A stretch of 64,000 nt of DNA from Bacillota bacterium (GTDB lineage: Bacteria; Bacteroidota; Bacteroidia; Bacteroidales; Bacteroidaceae), in assembly GCA_023664625.1 (NCBI GenBank), contig JAMPFD010000004.1, forward strand, positions 62,001-126,000. Reading direction: 5' to 3'. Positions 26,629-35,709 of the stretch are shown piece by piece. Position 1 is the stretch's first letter. Every line of letters starts with the position of its first letter. A program made the translations under genes and the position numbers. The notes below the pieces were generated by a model, which saw only the letters and a list, made by a program, of their open reading frames with translations, was not told the DNA's origin and ran no database searches.

Positions 26629-27083
26629 AGTAACTATTGAAAATTATTTTATAATATAGTCTGTGTTCACCAAAATTTGTCCTTTTCCGTTGCTTAGCAC
26701 ACTTGACTACTAACGCCACGCGCACTTTTCGTACAAGAGGCTCACGTCAAGAAGTCCCCCAGAACAGCATTGCCGCCTTCTTAACCGTTTCTTTGTATAA
26801 GAAACTCACGCTCGGAATACTTCAAACAGGCTTGGTCTTCACTCGCTTAACCGTTTCTTTGTATAAGAAACTCACGCTCGGAATACTTCAAACAGGCTTG
26901 GTCTTCACTCGCTTAACCGTTTCGTTCCCGCCACGGCATAGACGAAACAAGTTTCGTTCTGCCCGTATGGCTCGACAAAGAAGTGCCCATATGTCACGAT
27001 GCCTGATTTCTCCTTTGGATACGCAACACTAATCAACTGTAAAATAACTGTGTTTTAGTACAAACTAATTTACAGCAGTTACT
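26629..27083. mobile_element. Non-coding 455-bp element with terminal inverted repeats
   Basis: The left end AGTAACTATTGAAAATT (26629-26645) and the right end (inverted) AGTAACTGCTGTAAATT (27067-27083) agree at 14 of 17 positions. They resemble the ends of the 92-bp element at 7506-7597; 30 nt are identical between the two. It fills nearly the whole gap between uppP and the DUF3098 gene, where related genomes usually have these genes close together. Inside is a 66-bp tandem repeat. No transposase is encoded. Confidence 0.6.
26781..26923. repeat. 66-bp direct tandem repeat (2.2 copies)
   Basis: Copy 1 is 26781-26846 and copy 2 is 26847-26912, identical. The first 11 bases of a third copy follow. 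The unit begins TTAACCGTTTCTTTGTATAA. Because 66 is a multiple of 3, the + strand can be read as a 22-residue repeat, but there is no sign of a real gene. Confidence 0.9.
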
Positions 27084-27114
27084 CGTTTTTTTTTAAGAAC
27101 ATCGGCCGCGAGTC

Positions 27115-27348
27115 TTACTCTTCCGCAGACTTCGGTTTGCGTATGACTGCATAGATAATCGACACGAAGCCGACAAACGTAACCACAGGAGCGACCTTTA
27201 TGCGACGTACGCTGAAAATGTCCGCATTGTACTGTTCCATAGTTGAACTGTCGCCGCACATGAGGAGCAAACCGATAACGACAATGACGAAACCGATTCC
27301 GAGAGCGATGAAATTGCCTTTACCGAATGCAAGATTTTTCTTATCCAT
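27115..27348 (-). CDS. DUF3098 family small membrane protein
   Basis: The product has 77 residues with two membrane helices (FIALGIGFVIVVIGLLLMCG and VAPVVTFVGFVSIIYAVI) and a short charged C-terminus. It is a Bacteroidota-specific small protein of unknown function, regularly found between ftsX and uppP, as here. Its position suggests a role in envelope or division processes, but nothing in the sequence shows one. Confidence 0.85.
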   Translation of the reverse strand: MDKKNLAFGKGNFIALGIGFVIVVIGLLLMCGDSSTMEQYNADIFSVRRIKVAPVVTFVGFVSIIYAVIRKPKSAEE

Positions 27349-27406
27349 TTATAAAGATTCTTTTGTTTATCTCAAATAAGAGCACATTACTGAGCTGTAT
27401 GCCACA

Positions 27407-28291
27407 CTAAATTTTGTACAGATCTCCTGCCTTCATTTTCAGGAACTTGTTGACGGAAAGCGATGAGCATATCGATGTTATGACAAGTCCGAGTAGAAGA
27501 ACGGAGGCACCAGTGATTGCCATGACCGTCATGTCTGCCACGACAAGTATTCCCGGCTCCACGGTGTACAGGCCATAAACACACGCTGCAAGGACTATGT
27601 CCGCCACCACTCCTGCCAACAGACCGATGAGAAGCGCACGCCGGATAAAAGGCCAACGTATAAATCCCCATGATGCTCCCACGAGTTTCATGGTATGTAT
27701 GGAGAAGCGGCGCGCATAGACACTAAGGCGCACGGTGTTGCTTACCAAAGAGAACGATACAAAAGCCAGCAGGGCTGCAAGAACAAGGAGCACGACACTG
27801 GTTTTCTTCAGATTCTCATTAACCTGATCCATAAGGTCTTTCTGGTAAGTGATATCCGTCACCTTGGTATTGGCCTTCAGTTCCCTTGTAATCCACTTGA
27901 GAGAATCACTGTTGGCGTAATCGGCATTCAGCTGCATCTCTATGCTTCCCACAAAAGGATTTCCGCCAAGGAATTCCGTAGGATCGGAACCCATTGCCTT
28001 GACATGTTCCTTCAGTGCCTGCTCAGGACTGATATATGTCGTACGCGAAGTATACGGGCGGCGTTTCAGTTTTACGCAGAGATTATGTGCCTCAGGCTGT
28101 GTCATCTCCTCACTGAGCATCACCGTCACCGTAAGGTTCTCTTTCACATAGCTTGACAGATTACGGGCTGTCAGCACGGAAAAGACCACCATGCCCAGAA
28201 GTATGAGCACGAGGGAGGTACTGATACATAATGTGACCACCTGCAGACCACCGTAACGGCGGCATTTCTTCTTGCGTTTCTTTTTTGCCAC
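27407..28291 (-). CDS. ftsX: Cell division protein FtsX (ABC-transporter-like permease)
   Basis: The protein has 294 residues. A basic cytoplasmic start (MAKKKRKKKCRRYGG) precedes the first helix (about 18-45). A periplasmic domain of about 120 residues follows, and three helices close the protein (about 160-290). FtsX works with the ATPase FtsE and regulates cell-wall hydrolases at the septum. ftsE is not adjacent. A promoter with perfect spacing lies just upstream. DUF3098 and uppP follow on the same strand. Confidence 0.92.
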   Translation of the reverse strand: MAKKKRKKKCRRYGGLQVVTLCISTSLVLILLGMVVFSVLTARNLSSYVKENLTVTVMLSEEMTQPEAHNLCVKLKRRPYTSRTTYISPEQALKEHVKAMGSDPTEFLGGNPFVGSIEMQLNADYANSDSLKWITRELKANTKVTDITYQKDLMDQVNENLKKTSVVLLVLAALLAFVSFSLVSNTVRLSVYARRFSIHTMKLVGASWGFIRWPFIRRALLIGLLAGVVADIVLAACVYGLYTVEPGILVVADMTVMAITGASVLLLGLVITSICSSLSVNKFLKMKAGDLYKI

Positions 28292-28318
28292 TTTTTATCC
28301 AATTTACAAAATACTGTG

Positions 28319-28350
28319 CAAAGTTAGTCAAAAAAACTCACGCGCGCAAA
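28319..28350 (-). promoter_or_regulatory. Promoter of the ftsX operon
   Basis: The -33 TTTG at 28347-28350, a 20-nt spacer and the -7 TAACTTTG at 28319-28326 lie on the minus strand. It overlaps the 3' end of the upstream permease gene, so ftsX has its own promoter. Confidence 0.8.
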
Positions 28351-29267
28351 AGATTAACCTTTTTTAGTAGCCTGCGTCCCCAAACGAGAATGAAGGCGAA
28401 GAGCATGCGTGTCAGAAGTATCCAGAATGCCGGAATGCCCACTGCCGCGAACACAAGTGTGTCCTCAAGCATGGAGTGGTTCATTATCAGATGATAGTTG
28501 ACCTCGTTGGCTTCTTCCCTGGTTATCGCACCGGAGTCTTCCAAATCAAGCATCATGGCTGACCCGTAGCTTATGCCGAGCACATTGCCTACAAGCCAGA
28601 GGTAAGCGGCATTTTCCGGCAGACCGAAGAACAGCATAACAGGACGCAAGGGTCTCTCCAGCAAAGGCATGACGCCAAACTCGGAGAGAAGACGCTGAAC
28701 GGCCATCAGGATGTAAATCAAAGCATAAATCATCAGCGAGAGTTTCATGGAGGCAAGAAGCCATGCCTCCATGACCGTCCATACGGTTTCTGACGAGACC
28801 TGCTCCGGACGGGACATAAACGGCTGCCCCATCTTTGGAAGGACGGCATTAAGGAACATGGCTGCAAGGAAGGCGGCTATGATTCTCAGAAGAGCCATTT
28901 TCCACGGATTGGAGCCCACACGCTTCACCACGGCACTTTCAAGCGGCAGTGCGTGGCAAATGAGAACCATGATGGAGACGATTGTTGCCTCACGCAAGGT
29001 CAGCTCCATGCTAAGCAAAACGGCAAGACTTGCATAGGTGGTCACAGAAGCTCCTGTCAAGAAGGCTATCGCAGTCGCCCCGGGCAGCCCCATATACCGG
29101 AAGACAACGTCAAGGTACTGCGCCATCCATGCTATGATGCCGCAATACTGTAAAAGCCTTACTGCCAAAGAGACCGGCAACATTATTTTCAACAGCCACA
29201 ATGTTGTACTCGTGGCAGGACGTAACGCAGACCGAAACTGAGCAAAGACTCTGTTATTTATCATCAT
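28338..29267 (-). CDS. Nucleoside-recognition (Gate) domain membrane protein
   Basis: The product of 309 residues starts at the MM pair MMINNRVFAQFRSALRPATS. It has about eight helices in two gate-like halves, with ITGASV-like and LICHALPLESAVV segments typical of the SpmA/SpmB-like nucleoside-recognition family. The transported substrate is not known. The longer frame from 29375 would begin at the transcription start expected from the TACCTTTG box at 29387-29394, so the inner start is preferred. Confidence 0.8.
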   Translation of the reverse strand: MMINNRVFAQFRSALRPATSTTLWLLKIMLPVSLAVRLLQYCGIIAWMAQYLDVVFRYMGLPGATAIAFLTGASVTTYASLAVLLSMELTLREATIVSIMVLICHALPLESAVVKRVGSNPWKMALLRIIAAFLAAMFLNAVLPKMGQPFMSRPEQVSSETVWTVMEAWLLASMKLSLMIYALIYILMAVQRLLSEFGVMPLLERPLRPVMLFFGLPENAAYLWLVGNVLGISYGSAMMLDLEDSGAITREEANEVNYHLIMNHSMLEDTLVFAAVGIPAFWILLTRMLFAFILVWGRRLLKKVNLLRA

Positions 29268-29386
29268 ATATGCTTTCTTGGATAATATTGCAAAGCAAAA
29301 AAAAACGTGTGCATGGCACATGAAAAGGCAACAGCCGGCTCCTTTTCTTTTGCCGGACACCACTCCTATTGTCACATTTCACAATG

Positions 29387-29394
29387 CAAAGGTA
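29387..29394 (-). promoter_or_regulatory. -7 promoter box for the nucleoside-recognition permease
   Basis: The minus strand reads TACCTTTG, about 120 nt upstream of the chosen start. A weak TTG lies at the -33 region. Confidence 0.55.
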
Positions 29395-30184
29395 ATAAAA
29401 ATCATAATAAAAACGGCAACAATCAAGATTGTTTGAGCAGTTCCTAAAAGATTTCCTCAGTTTTCTGACTAATGGTCAAGACCACATTATCCGCTGATTT
29501 CCTTAATTTGCTTGAGAAGCATGACTGATCAAAGCCTGGAAACGGTTTGGCGGAACACATGGAACTGCTTATTCTTGAACCTTGCAAAGGTTTCATCTCC
29601 ATGGAACAGGAATATCGCCTGAAAAATCGGAATATCCACATTCAAGGCGGACTTACCGTTCTTTCACCGTGGGTTGCAGGCATCAGTAGCAGTGGAATTG
29701 AAAAACAAAGTTTCATCCATGAAACCAGAACAGCGAACCTGCACCTGTGTTTCCCGAACGCATTAAGGCAGAAAGAACGGTTGATAAAATATGGTCAAAC
29801 CAAAAGGAGCAACAAATCAGCAACAGCTAACGGCACGCAAACACAACAATACCGTATATCACTATAAACCAAACACTTATGAGTAGTAAAACAAAAGGTG
29901 ACGATTTACCTTGCAAAACGTTACTTTTTACACACCAAAGTGTTACGGTTTGTCATGCAAACCGTAACCTTTCACAAACCATTTCATTACATACCGATGA
30001 AACAGAATTCAGAGCGATCTGGATTTTTTCGTGAAAACGCCTTTGCGGACATCATTTTTTCAGATAAGAATGCACCTTATTTAAAATATTTATGTATCTT
30101 TGCAGACACAACAATACCTTATGAATCCTATGTTAACAATATATAATTAACAATATTGTTTTCGGAAATTTGGAACAATTTGCG
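29395..30184. other. Intergenic region with palindromic repeat
   Basis: About 790 nt with no recognised gene. Short open frames are present on both strands but have no recognisable content. A repeat of the GGTAACC family lies at 29887-29968. The rest is unassigned. Confidence 0.5.
29942..29968. repeat. Hairpin of the GGTAACC repeat family
   Basis: GTTACGGTTTG pairs perfectly with CAAACCGTAAC around a 5-nt loop TCATG. The left flank TAAAACAAAAGGT (from 29888) and the GTCATG loop sequence are shared with the hairpins at 2801-2881. Confidence 0.7.
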
Positions 30185-30192
30185 TAATTTTG
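30185..30192 (+). promoter_or_regulatory. -7 promoter box for the ligase/ACP/acyltransferase gene
   Basis: TAATTTTG matches TAnnTTTG, 55 nt upstream of the ATG at 30248. The -33 element is weak. Confidence 0.45.
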
Positions 30193-30247
30193 CAACCAAA
30201 ACACCCATTCGCTTAATAAAAACAACCATATCAACAGCGACAAGACA

Positions 30248-32761
30248 ATGATAGAAAATCTTGAAAAAACCGCGATTATTGCCGGCGAGCACCATGTGTC
30301 ATACAAGGAAATGACTCAGCGAATCAACCACTTTGCTTCCTATACTCCTAAACGGGAAGAAGGACAGGAGACGGTGAACGACATTCCGAAAATAATGATT
30401 TTCAGCGAGAACCGTGAGGGGTGGGCGTACGCCTTCTTTGCCGTATGGCAGAACAAGTGCATAGCCGTGCCTGTAGACGCATCGTCAACAGTGCGTGATG
30501 TGGCATATATCCTCAACGACTGCAAGCCTACGGCGGTATGGACATCACTGTCACATGTCGAGACTCTGCGCAATGCCATGGACGAGGCGGGCGTGGACAT
30601 GCAGATTATCATCATTGACGACCATGAGCAGGCCTCGGTGGGCAATGCTCCCGTCGACACGTCGTCACTCTCTCCCGACCCGAAATCAAATGATGTCGCA
30701 ATAATCATATACACTTCAGGAACTACCGGTTCGCCGAAAGGCGTGATGCTGTCCTACAGGAATCTCTATGCAAATATCGACAGTGTCTCCATTGACGTGC
30801 CTATCTTCAACAGCGAGCGCAGGACAATGATTCTCCTGCCACTGCACCATGTCCTGCCACTTGTTGGCAGCCTCGTCGCACCGATAGTCTGCGGAGGCGG
30901 AGTGGCAATATGCCCTTCAATGACAGGGCCCGACATCATGAAGACCCTTGCCGACGGGAAAGTAGGCATCTTCATCGGCGTACCGCGACTGTGGCAGATG
31001 CTCTACACCGGCATAAAGAAAAAAATTGACGAGAAGGCCGTAACCCGCGGTCTGTTCGCCATGTGCAGGAAAGCCAGGAGTCCGAAACTGTCACGCTTCA
31101 TATTCCAGTCGGTTCATAAAAAACTTGGTGGCAACCTCGACTTCTGCGTATGCGGAGGAGCTGCGCTCGACAAGGAGGTCGGCATTGGTCTGCGCACTCT
31201 CGGCCTGGATGTCCTTGAAGGATACGGCATGACAGAGACGGCTCCCATGATTTCGTTCACACGCCCTGACGACATTGTACCGGGATGTGCCGGCCTGCCC
31301 CTGCCTACCGTTGACTGCAAGGTGGTTGACGGAGAGTTGTGTGCCAAAGGCCCGAACCTTATGCTGGGCTACTACAACCGCCCGGAGGAGACTGCTGAAG
31401 TGATTGACAAGGACGGATATATCCATACCGGAGACCTCGGCCATTTTGACGAGAAAGGCCGCATCGTCATCACAGGCAGAAGAAAAGAAATAATCGTCCT
31501 CTCCAACGGCAAGAACGTGCAGCCTAACGAGATTGAGTTCCAGATAGAGAAATATGATGATAAAATTAAGGAATGTGCCGTCACGGAGAAGGACGACATG
31601 CTCCTCGCCATAATAGTCCCGCAAGAGCTGTGGGCGGACGGCAAGACCGACAGTGAGATTGAGACGGCGCTGAAACGTGAGGTCATAGAACCGTACAACC
31701 TCACTGTGGAGAACTACAAGAAAGTCATGCGCATACTTGTCCATCACGGCGACATCCCGAGAACACGTCTGGACAAGATTCAGAGATATAAGCTCAAGGA
31801 CATTGTCAAGGAGCATGCCGGAAGAAAGGCATCGGCAGAAAAGAAACAGGATGTGGCAGAGAAAGTGGCATATTCCGAGGAATTCAAGATACTCAAGAAG
31901 TATATTGAGACAGAAAAAAAGCTTCCTGTACATCCGGAATCCCACATTGAGACCGACCTTGCCTTTGACTCACTTGACAAAGTGAGCCTCCAGGGCTTCA
32001 TCGAGCAGAGCTTCGGCATGACCGTCATGACGGACAAGATGGCCGATTTCCCTAACATCAAGGCCATGGCTGACCATATCGCGAGCCACAAGACAAAGGC
32101 TGTCATGGAAAATACAGACTGGCACACTCTCCTTACCGAAGACAATACCGCTCCGCTCCCCCTTCCGACGACATCGCCCATGCTGCCTGTCGCAGGCAAG
32201 ATGTTCAAGGGCTCTTTCAAGGTTTATAACAGTCTGAAAGTACGGGGCACGGAAAACATTCCCAAGAAGGGGCCGTTCATCATTGCCGCCAACCATCAGA
32301 GTTTCATGGACGGACCGCTCGTAATGGCAGGGGTGGACTTCTCTCAGATAAAGGACTGTTACTTCTATGCCACGGAGGAGCATGTGCAGAATCCTGTAGT
32401 GAAATATCTTGCACGCCACAACAACATCATTCTGATGGAGAAAAGGAATCTAAAGAATTCCATCCTCAAACTTGCACAGGTTCTTAAACAGGGCAAGAAT
32501 GTCGTTATATTCCCTGAAGGCTCACGTACTCACTCTGGAGAGATAGGACGGTTCAAGAAGATGTTCGCCATCCTCGCCATTGAACTGGACATCCCTGTAC
32601 TGCCGGTATGTATACGCGGTGCGTACGATGCCCTGCCGCGCGGCAAGCATGTCATGAACACGAGCCATATAGATGTGGAGTACCTCCCTGTAGTCAAGCC
32701 GTCCGGAACCTATGATGAGTTTGCCGACAAGGTACGCACCATAATAAATGACAGGCTGTAG
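30248..32761 (+). CDS. Fused AMP-forming acyl ligase, acyl carrier and PlsC acyltransferase
   Basis: The protein has 837 residues in three parts. The first (about 1-530) is an adenylate-forming ligase with the ATP loop YTSGTTGSPKGV, GYGMTETAPM, YIHTGDLG, and a C-terminal hinge. Next (about 550-620) is an acyl-carrier domain with the phosphopantetheine Ser in TDLAFDSLDKVSL. Last (about 640-837) is a PlsC-type acyltransferase with the H(X4)D motif in NHQSFMDG and FPEGSRTHSG. It probably activates a fatty acid, holds it on its own carrier, and transfers it to lysophosphatidate or a similar acceptor, recycling exogenous or released fatty acids. It is the only protein gene on the + strand here. 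Confidence 0.88.
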   Translation: MIENLEKTAIIAGEHHVSYKEMTQRINHFASYTPKREEGQETVNDIPKIMIFSENREGWAYAFFAVWQNKCIAVPVDASSTVRDVAYILNDCKPTAVWTSLSHVETLRNAMDEAGVDMQIIIIDDHEQASVGNAPVDTSSLSPDPKSNDVAIIIYTSGTTGSPKGVMLSYRNLYANIDSVSIDVPIFNSERRTMILLPLHHVLPLVGSLVAPIVCGGGVAICPSMTGPDIMKTLADGKVGIFIGVPRLWQMLYTGIKKKIDEKAVTRGLFAMCRKARSPKLSRFIFQSVHKKLGGNLDFCVCGGAALDKEVGIGLRTLGLDVLEGYGMTETAPMISFTRPDDIVPGCAGLPLPTVDCKVVDGELCAKGPNLMLGYYNRPEETAEVIDKDGYIHTGDLGHFDEKGRIVITGRRKEIIVLSNGKNVQPNEIEFQIEKYDDKIKECAVTEKDDMLLAIIVPQELWADGKTDSEIETALKREVIEPYNLTVENYKKVMRILVHHGDIPRTRLDKIQRYKLKDIVKEHAGRKASAEKKQDVAEKVAYSEEFKILKKYIETEKKLPVHPESHIETDLAFDSLDKVSLQGFIEQSFGMTVMTDKMADFPNIKAMADHIASHKTKAVMENTDWHTLLTEDNTAPLPLPTTSPMLPVAGKMFKGSFKVYNSLKVRGTENIPKKGPFIIAANHQSFMDGPLVMAGVDFSQIKDCYFYATEEHVQNPVVKYLARHNNIILMEKRNLKNSILKLAQVLKQGKNVVIFPEGSRTHSGEIGRFKKMFAILAIELDIPVLPVCIRGAYDALPRGKHVMNTSHIDVEYLPVVKPSGTYDEFADKVRTIINDRL

Positions 32762-32817
32762 ACAGAAGCCGGCCACTGCATTAAGGTGCAGGAATCATGG
32801 CTTAGACTATAACCACA

Positions 32818-32855
32818 ACAGCCCCGCTATCCTGATATTACGGTAGCGGGGCTGT
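32818..32855 (+). terminator. Terminator of the ligase/acyltransferase gene
   Basis: ACAGCCCCGCTA pairs perfectly with TAGCGGGGCTGT around a 14-nt loop, 57 nt after the stop. A strong GC stem; the T tract is poor. Confidence 0.65.
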
Positions 32856-33115
32856 GACATATTTGTAGAAGTTGATGAATAAACTCGGCAGACAACAAAC
32901 CTAACCACTTATTCACCGGCAGAAACTATTCTGCGAACATAAAAACAATTAAATTCAAAAAAACAATTCGTTATAAAAGCAGGCTACTGAAAATAAACTC
33001 ACTAAGGAGTGCTTTTGACTGAAATTGCAGTTGCCTCTGATTTGTATTTGTGCCCTGTTAAAGGCAACACAGCTCTGATTATGTACTCGTAAATGTCCGG
33101 ATACTCTGTGTGAAA

Positions 33116-33342
33116 AACCGCGTCAGCGGTTAAATAAGGTAGCCGTGGGTCGCAACCCGCGGTAATATGAGTTTGAGGCTCTTTAACCGACCGAATTATC
33201 GGTCGAATAGTTATAAATACGGTAGGATACAATGGGGCTTTTAGAGTTTTATTCGACCGATAAATCGGTCGTGAGAGATATGTGTGACGGAAATTCCGTT
33301 GGTTGCAACCAACGGCTACAATATTCAACCGCTAATGCGGTT
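33116..33342. repeat. Mirrored array of six palindromes (BIME-like)
   Basis: Six short palindromes occur in the order A-B-C then C-B-A. A is AACCGC-N4-GCGGTT (33116-33131 and 33327-33342). B is a palindrome around GGTYGCAACC (33143-33162, near-perfect, and 33296-33315, perfect 20 bp). C is CGACCGA-N4-TCGGTCG (33188-33205) and its partner, 8+2+8 (33254-33271). The left and right halves are imperfect inverted copies of about 90 bp. It lies in a 900-nt gap without recognised genes, upstream of the terminator of the polysaccharide locus. Confidence 0.8.
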
Positions 33343-33598
33343 ATAGGGGTATGCTGTTTATCAGGCTCATATTTTGTTAAAAATATATCCCTCATTCATA
33401 TAAAATGATTTTCACCAGTCTCTATTTTTTTCATCCATACCAATTGCGGAGACTTGCTATTAAACAAAACAGCAATCAAATAAATTTATTCCATACCTGA
33501 TTTACAATGAACAAACGATACTGCTCAAAAAACATGAGTCTACCTGTCGGGGCAAAACATTTTTAACACCGCAACCCACTTACCTGCCGATACGGTCA

Positions 33599-33652
33599 TA
33601 AACACAATAGTCCCCGCCATCATACTGTAGACAGCGGGGACTATTGTGTTTA
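33599..33652 (-). terminator. Strong hairpin ending the polysaccharide locus
   Basis: A perfect 19-bp stem (33599-33617 with 33634-33652, containing AGTCCCCGC) and a 16-nt loop lie 20 nt after the last gene of the locus. It can act in both directions. Confidence 0.75.
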
Positions 33653-33671
33653 CCAGAGAAAGAAACCGGTA

Positions 33672-34781
33672 TTAGCAAAAACGCCACAGGCGGAAGGTAC
33701 GCCAGAACCAATGATACAGGCGGAACGGAGGTTCCCACAGCACTTCCTCGGGATAACTGCGGAAATATCTGAAATTATGGCATGACTTCTGCCAGGCATA
33801 CATCACGCGTGTCCAGACATCAGAGTCTGGCTGCAGATGCCACTTCCTTCCTGAGTCGTACCGGCCGAAATTTCCTCCATGCAATATATCGGCAAGCAGC
33901 ATCCTGCCCTCTCGTTCACATGGAATGCACAACATATTATGCTCCGGCATCATAAAGACTTCACGGAGGACATACATCACAGCTCCGGCAAATTTCAGCA
34001 GTCCTAATTCCTGCAGTGTGCGCAACAGAGCATCATTTTCACAAATACCGGCATCCAATTTCTCCAAAAGGCAACAGTAGTCGAACAACTGCCGCAATCC
34101 TATTCCTTCCTCAAAGATGTGCTTATACATGTGAAGCAACTGGAACACGACATTAAACTCTGCCGCAGGTATCCCATAGCCGTCATACTCAACCACACTG
34201 CGGTGGGAGCGGAACCATTTCTGCAACTTTACGTCGGAGAGAGGAGAGAAAAGCCATGTGGGACGGTAATGTACTTCAACAGGAATATCCTTGAATACAG
34301 GCCAGTCAAGATTATGGTAATAGATGAACCTTCCTTTTCTAAAGGATGTGCAGTATTTTATCACATCACGCACTGAATGCCCTGTGTCATTATACACAAA
34401 GACATCAATATCCCCCGGCATTCTAAGCTGACGCAAATGGGACGGATAATTGCACAGGTTACCCTGCCCTTTCAGCACCATGGCATGGAAGCCGGCTTTC
34501 CTGAACCTCTCATAGAGAATACGGCAGCAGGCACTGACCTTCCCGTTCCTTGCCACAAGCCTGTCTGCCACCACTTTCCATTGGATGAGACGGTAGCGGA
34601 GAGGCAGCTGCTCTGCCGGAAGCGACTCCACGCCGGCAAAGGCAATGCCGGACATGGTCTGTTTCCTTGCCATGGCATACAGCTGTTCCCACTCCTCCGG
34701 CGTAGGAACGGAGGACAGTTCCGTACGCCGGCGCACCGCCACTTGAAGCAGTTCAAGGAACAGAGTGTCGATCTTGTTCAT
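33672..34781 (-). CDS. Nucleotidyltransferase-family protein of glycan loci (NTP_transf_5)
   Basis: The protein has 369 residues. It resembles the uncharacterised nucleotidyltransferase group common in polysaccharide and exopeptide clusters. The core VLKGQGNLCNYPSHLRQLRM is followed by GDIDVFV, a nucleotidyltransferase GxIDxF-type Asp pair. VEVHYRPTWLF and HMYKHIFEEGIGLRQLFDYC are also typical. Substrate unknown. It is the last gene of the locus, followed by a strong terminator. All key residues look intact. Confidence 0.78.
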   Translation of the reverse strand: MNKIDTLFLELLQVAVRRRTELSSVPTPEEWEQLYAMARKQTMSGIAFAGVESLPAEQLPLRYRLIQWKVVADRLVARNGKVSACCRILYERFRKAGFHAMVLKGQGNLCNYPSHLRQLRMPGDIDVFVYNDTGHSVRDVIKYCTSFRKGRFIYYHNLDWPVFKDIPVEVHYRPTWLFSPLSDVKLQKWFRSHRSVVEYDGYGIPAAEFNVVFQLLHMYKHIFEEGIGLRQLFDYCCLLEKLDAGICENDALLRTLQELGLLKFAGAVMYVLREVFMMPEHNMLCIPCEREGRMLLADILHGGNFGRYDSGRKWHLQPDSDVWTRVMYAWQKSCHNFRYFRSYPEEVLWEPPFRLYHWFWRTFRLWRFC

Positions 34782-34851
34782 GAGATTTTTGGTGTATAAC
34801 TAACTCACATTGGAAACGAAGCGTTCCTATACTTCGCAGGCTGATACATCT

Positions 34852-35709
34852 TCACTCCCATTTTCTCGGTATAATCTTATCATGCATGCGTCTGAGAATC
34901 TGTTTCATACAACGCCTGTAGAATTCTTTCTTCCGTGCGGAAGTCACATGAAGCCCGAACTCGTCTGCCATTACGCTGCCGGCATCAAGCACAGTGGTGT
35001 CAAGAGTCATCTTCACATCATTGTCCACATTCCCTTCATGTATGACTTCCACCCACATAGGCCAGTTACGGTTATTTATATGACAGACGTTTATTGCATT
35101 CGTCTTCTCCAGAAGGAAATGACTGCCGTATCCATAGCAGGTGCGGACACGGCGTACATTTTCTATGAAAGTCATGAAATGGTTATTCGGGTAGGATATG
35201 CGTGTGGCAATGCCGAGGTCCGTAAAATATTGCAGGCCATAATCGTATGATATGGCATTCCCCTCACCCAAAGCCAAGGCTTCTTTCTGTACCTGCTGCA
35301 CATACAGAGGATGGAGCATGTCATCATTATCAAGATATGTCGTAAGACACAGGTCACCGTCCTGCATCTTGCGCTCAAAGAGCAGTTTGAGCGTAATGTT
35401 CCTGAATATGGAAGCGAAAGCTCTGCCGGTATTCCGCTTTATCCATACAGGACGTATCTGAGGGCACTGTGCCTTATACTCTTCCATCTTACGGTGCAGG
35501 AAATCTCCTGCCGCGCCATCCTGTTCACGGTCGCACATCAGCACCCATGTGAAATCCTTACACTCCTGCGCCTTGACAGACGGCAGGCAGTAGGTCTCAA
35601 AGAGTGATATCCGCTCACGAAGCCACTCCGCGCGGTTGATTGATGATCCGTTCTTATCCTTTGTCCACAGAGTGATGCTGAAACGTGTCAGTATGAAATG
35701 ATGAATCAT
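34852..35709 (-). CDS. Putative rhamnosyltransferase-like glycosyltransferase
   Basis: The protein has 285 residues. It starts MIHHFILTRFSITLWTKDKN, the typical start of the putative rhamnosyl transferase family (PF11316 type). A DNDD motif in LTTYLDNDDMLHP fits a GT-A metal site. The C-terminus is basic (RRCMKQILRRMHDKIIPRKW). The gene overlaps the 3' end of the pyruvyltransferase gene by 56 nt, so its translation may depend on the upstream frame and thus on the state of the C10 tract. The sugar is unproven. Confidence 0.7.
   Translation of the reverse strand: MIHHFILTRFSITLWTKDKNGSSINRAEWLRERISLFETYCLPSVKAQECKDFTWVLMCDREQDGAAGDFLHRKMEEYKAQCPQIRPVWIKRNTGRAFASIFRNITLKLLFERKMQDGDLCLTTYLDNDDMLHPLYVQQVQKEALALGEGNAISYDYGLQYFTDLGIATRISYPNNHFMTFIENVRRVRTCYGYGSHFLLEKTNAINVCHINNRNWPMWVEVIHEGNVDNDVKMTLDTTVLDAGSVMADEFGLHVTSARKKEFYRRCMKQILRRMHDKIIPRKWE

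Noticed and set aside
26703..27032. 109-codon + frame with a 22-residue repeat
   Set aside because: It derives from the 66-bp tandem repeat in a non-coding element; no start signal or family.
29547..29867. 106-codon + strand frame in the gap before the ligase gene
   Set aside because: No recognisable domain, no promoter directly upstream, and it lies in a repeat-bearing intergenic region.
31091..31945. 284-codon minus frame opposite the ligase gene
   Set aside because: It is antisense to a clear ligase/ACP coding region with conserved motifs on the other strand.
33002..33328. 108-codon minus frame across the palindrome array
   Set aside because: It is read entirely through palindromic repeats, so the open frame is a by-product of the repeat.
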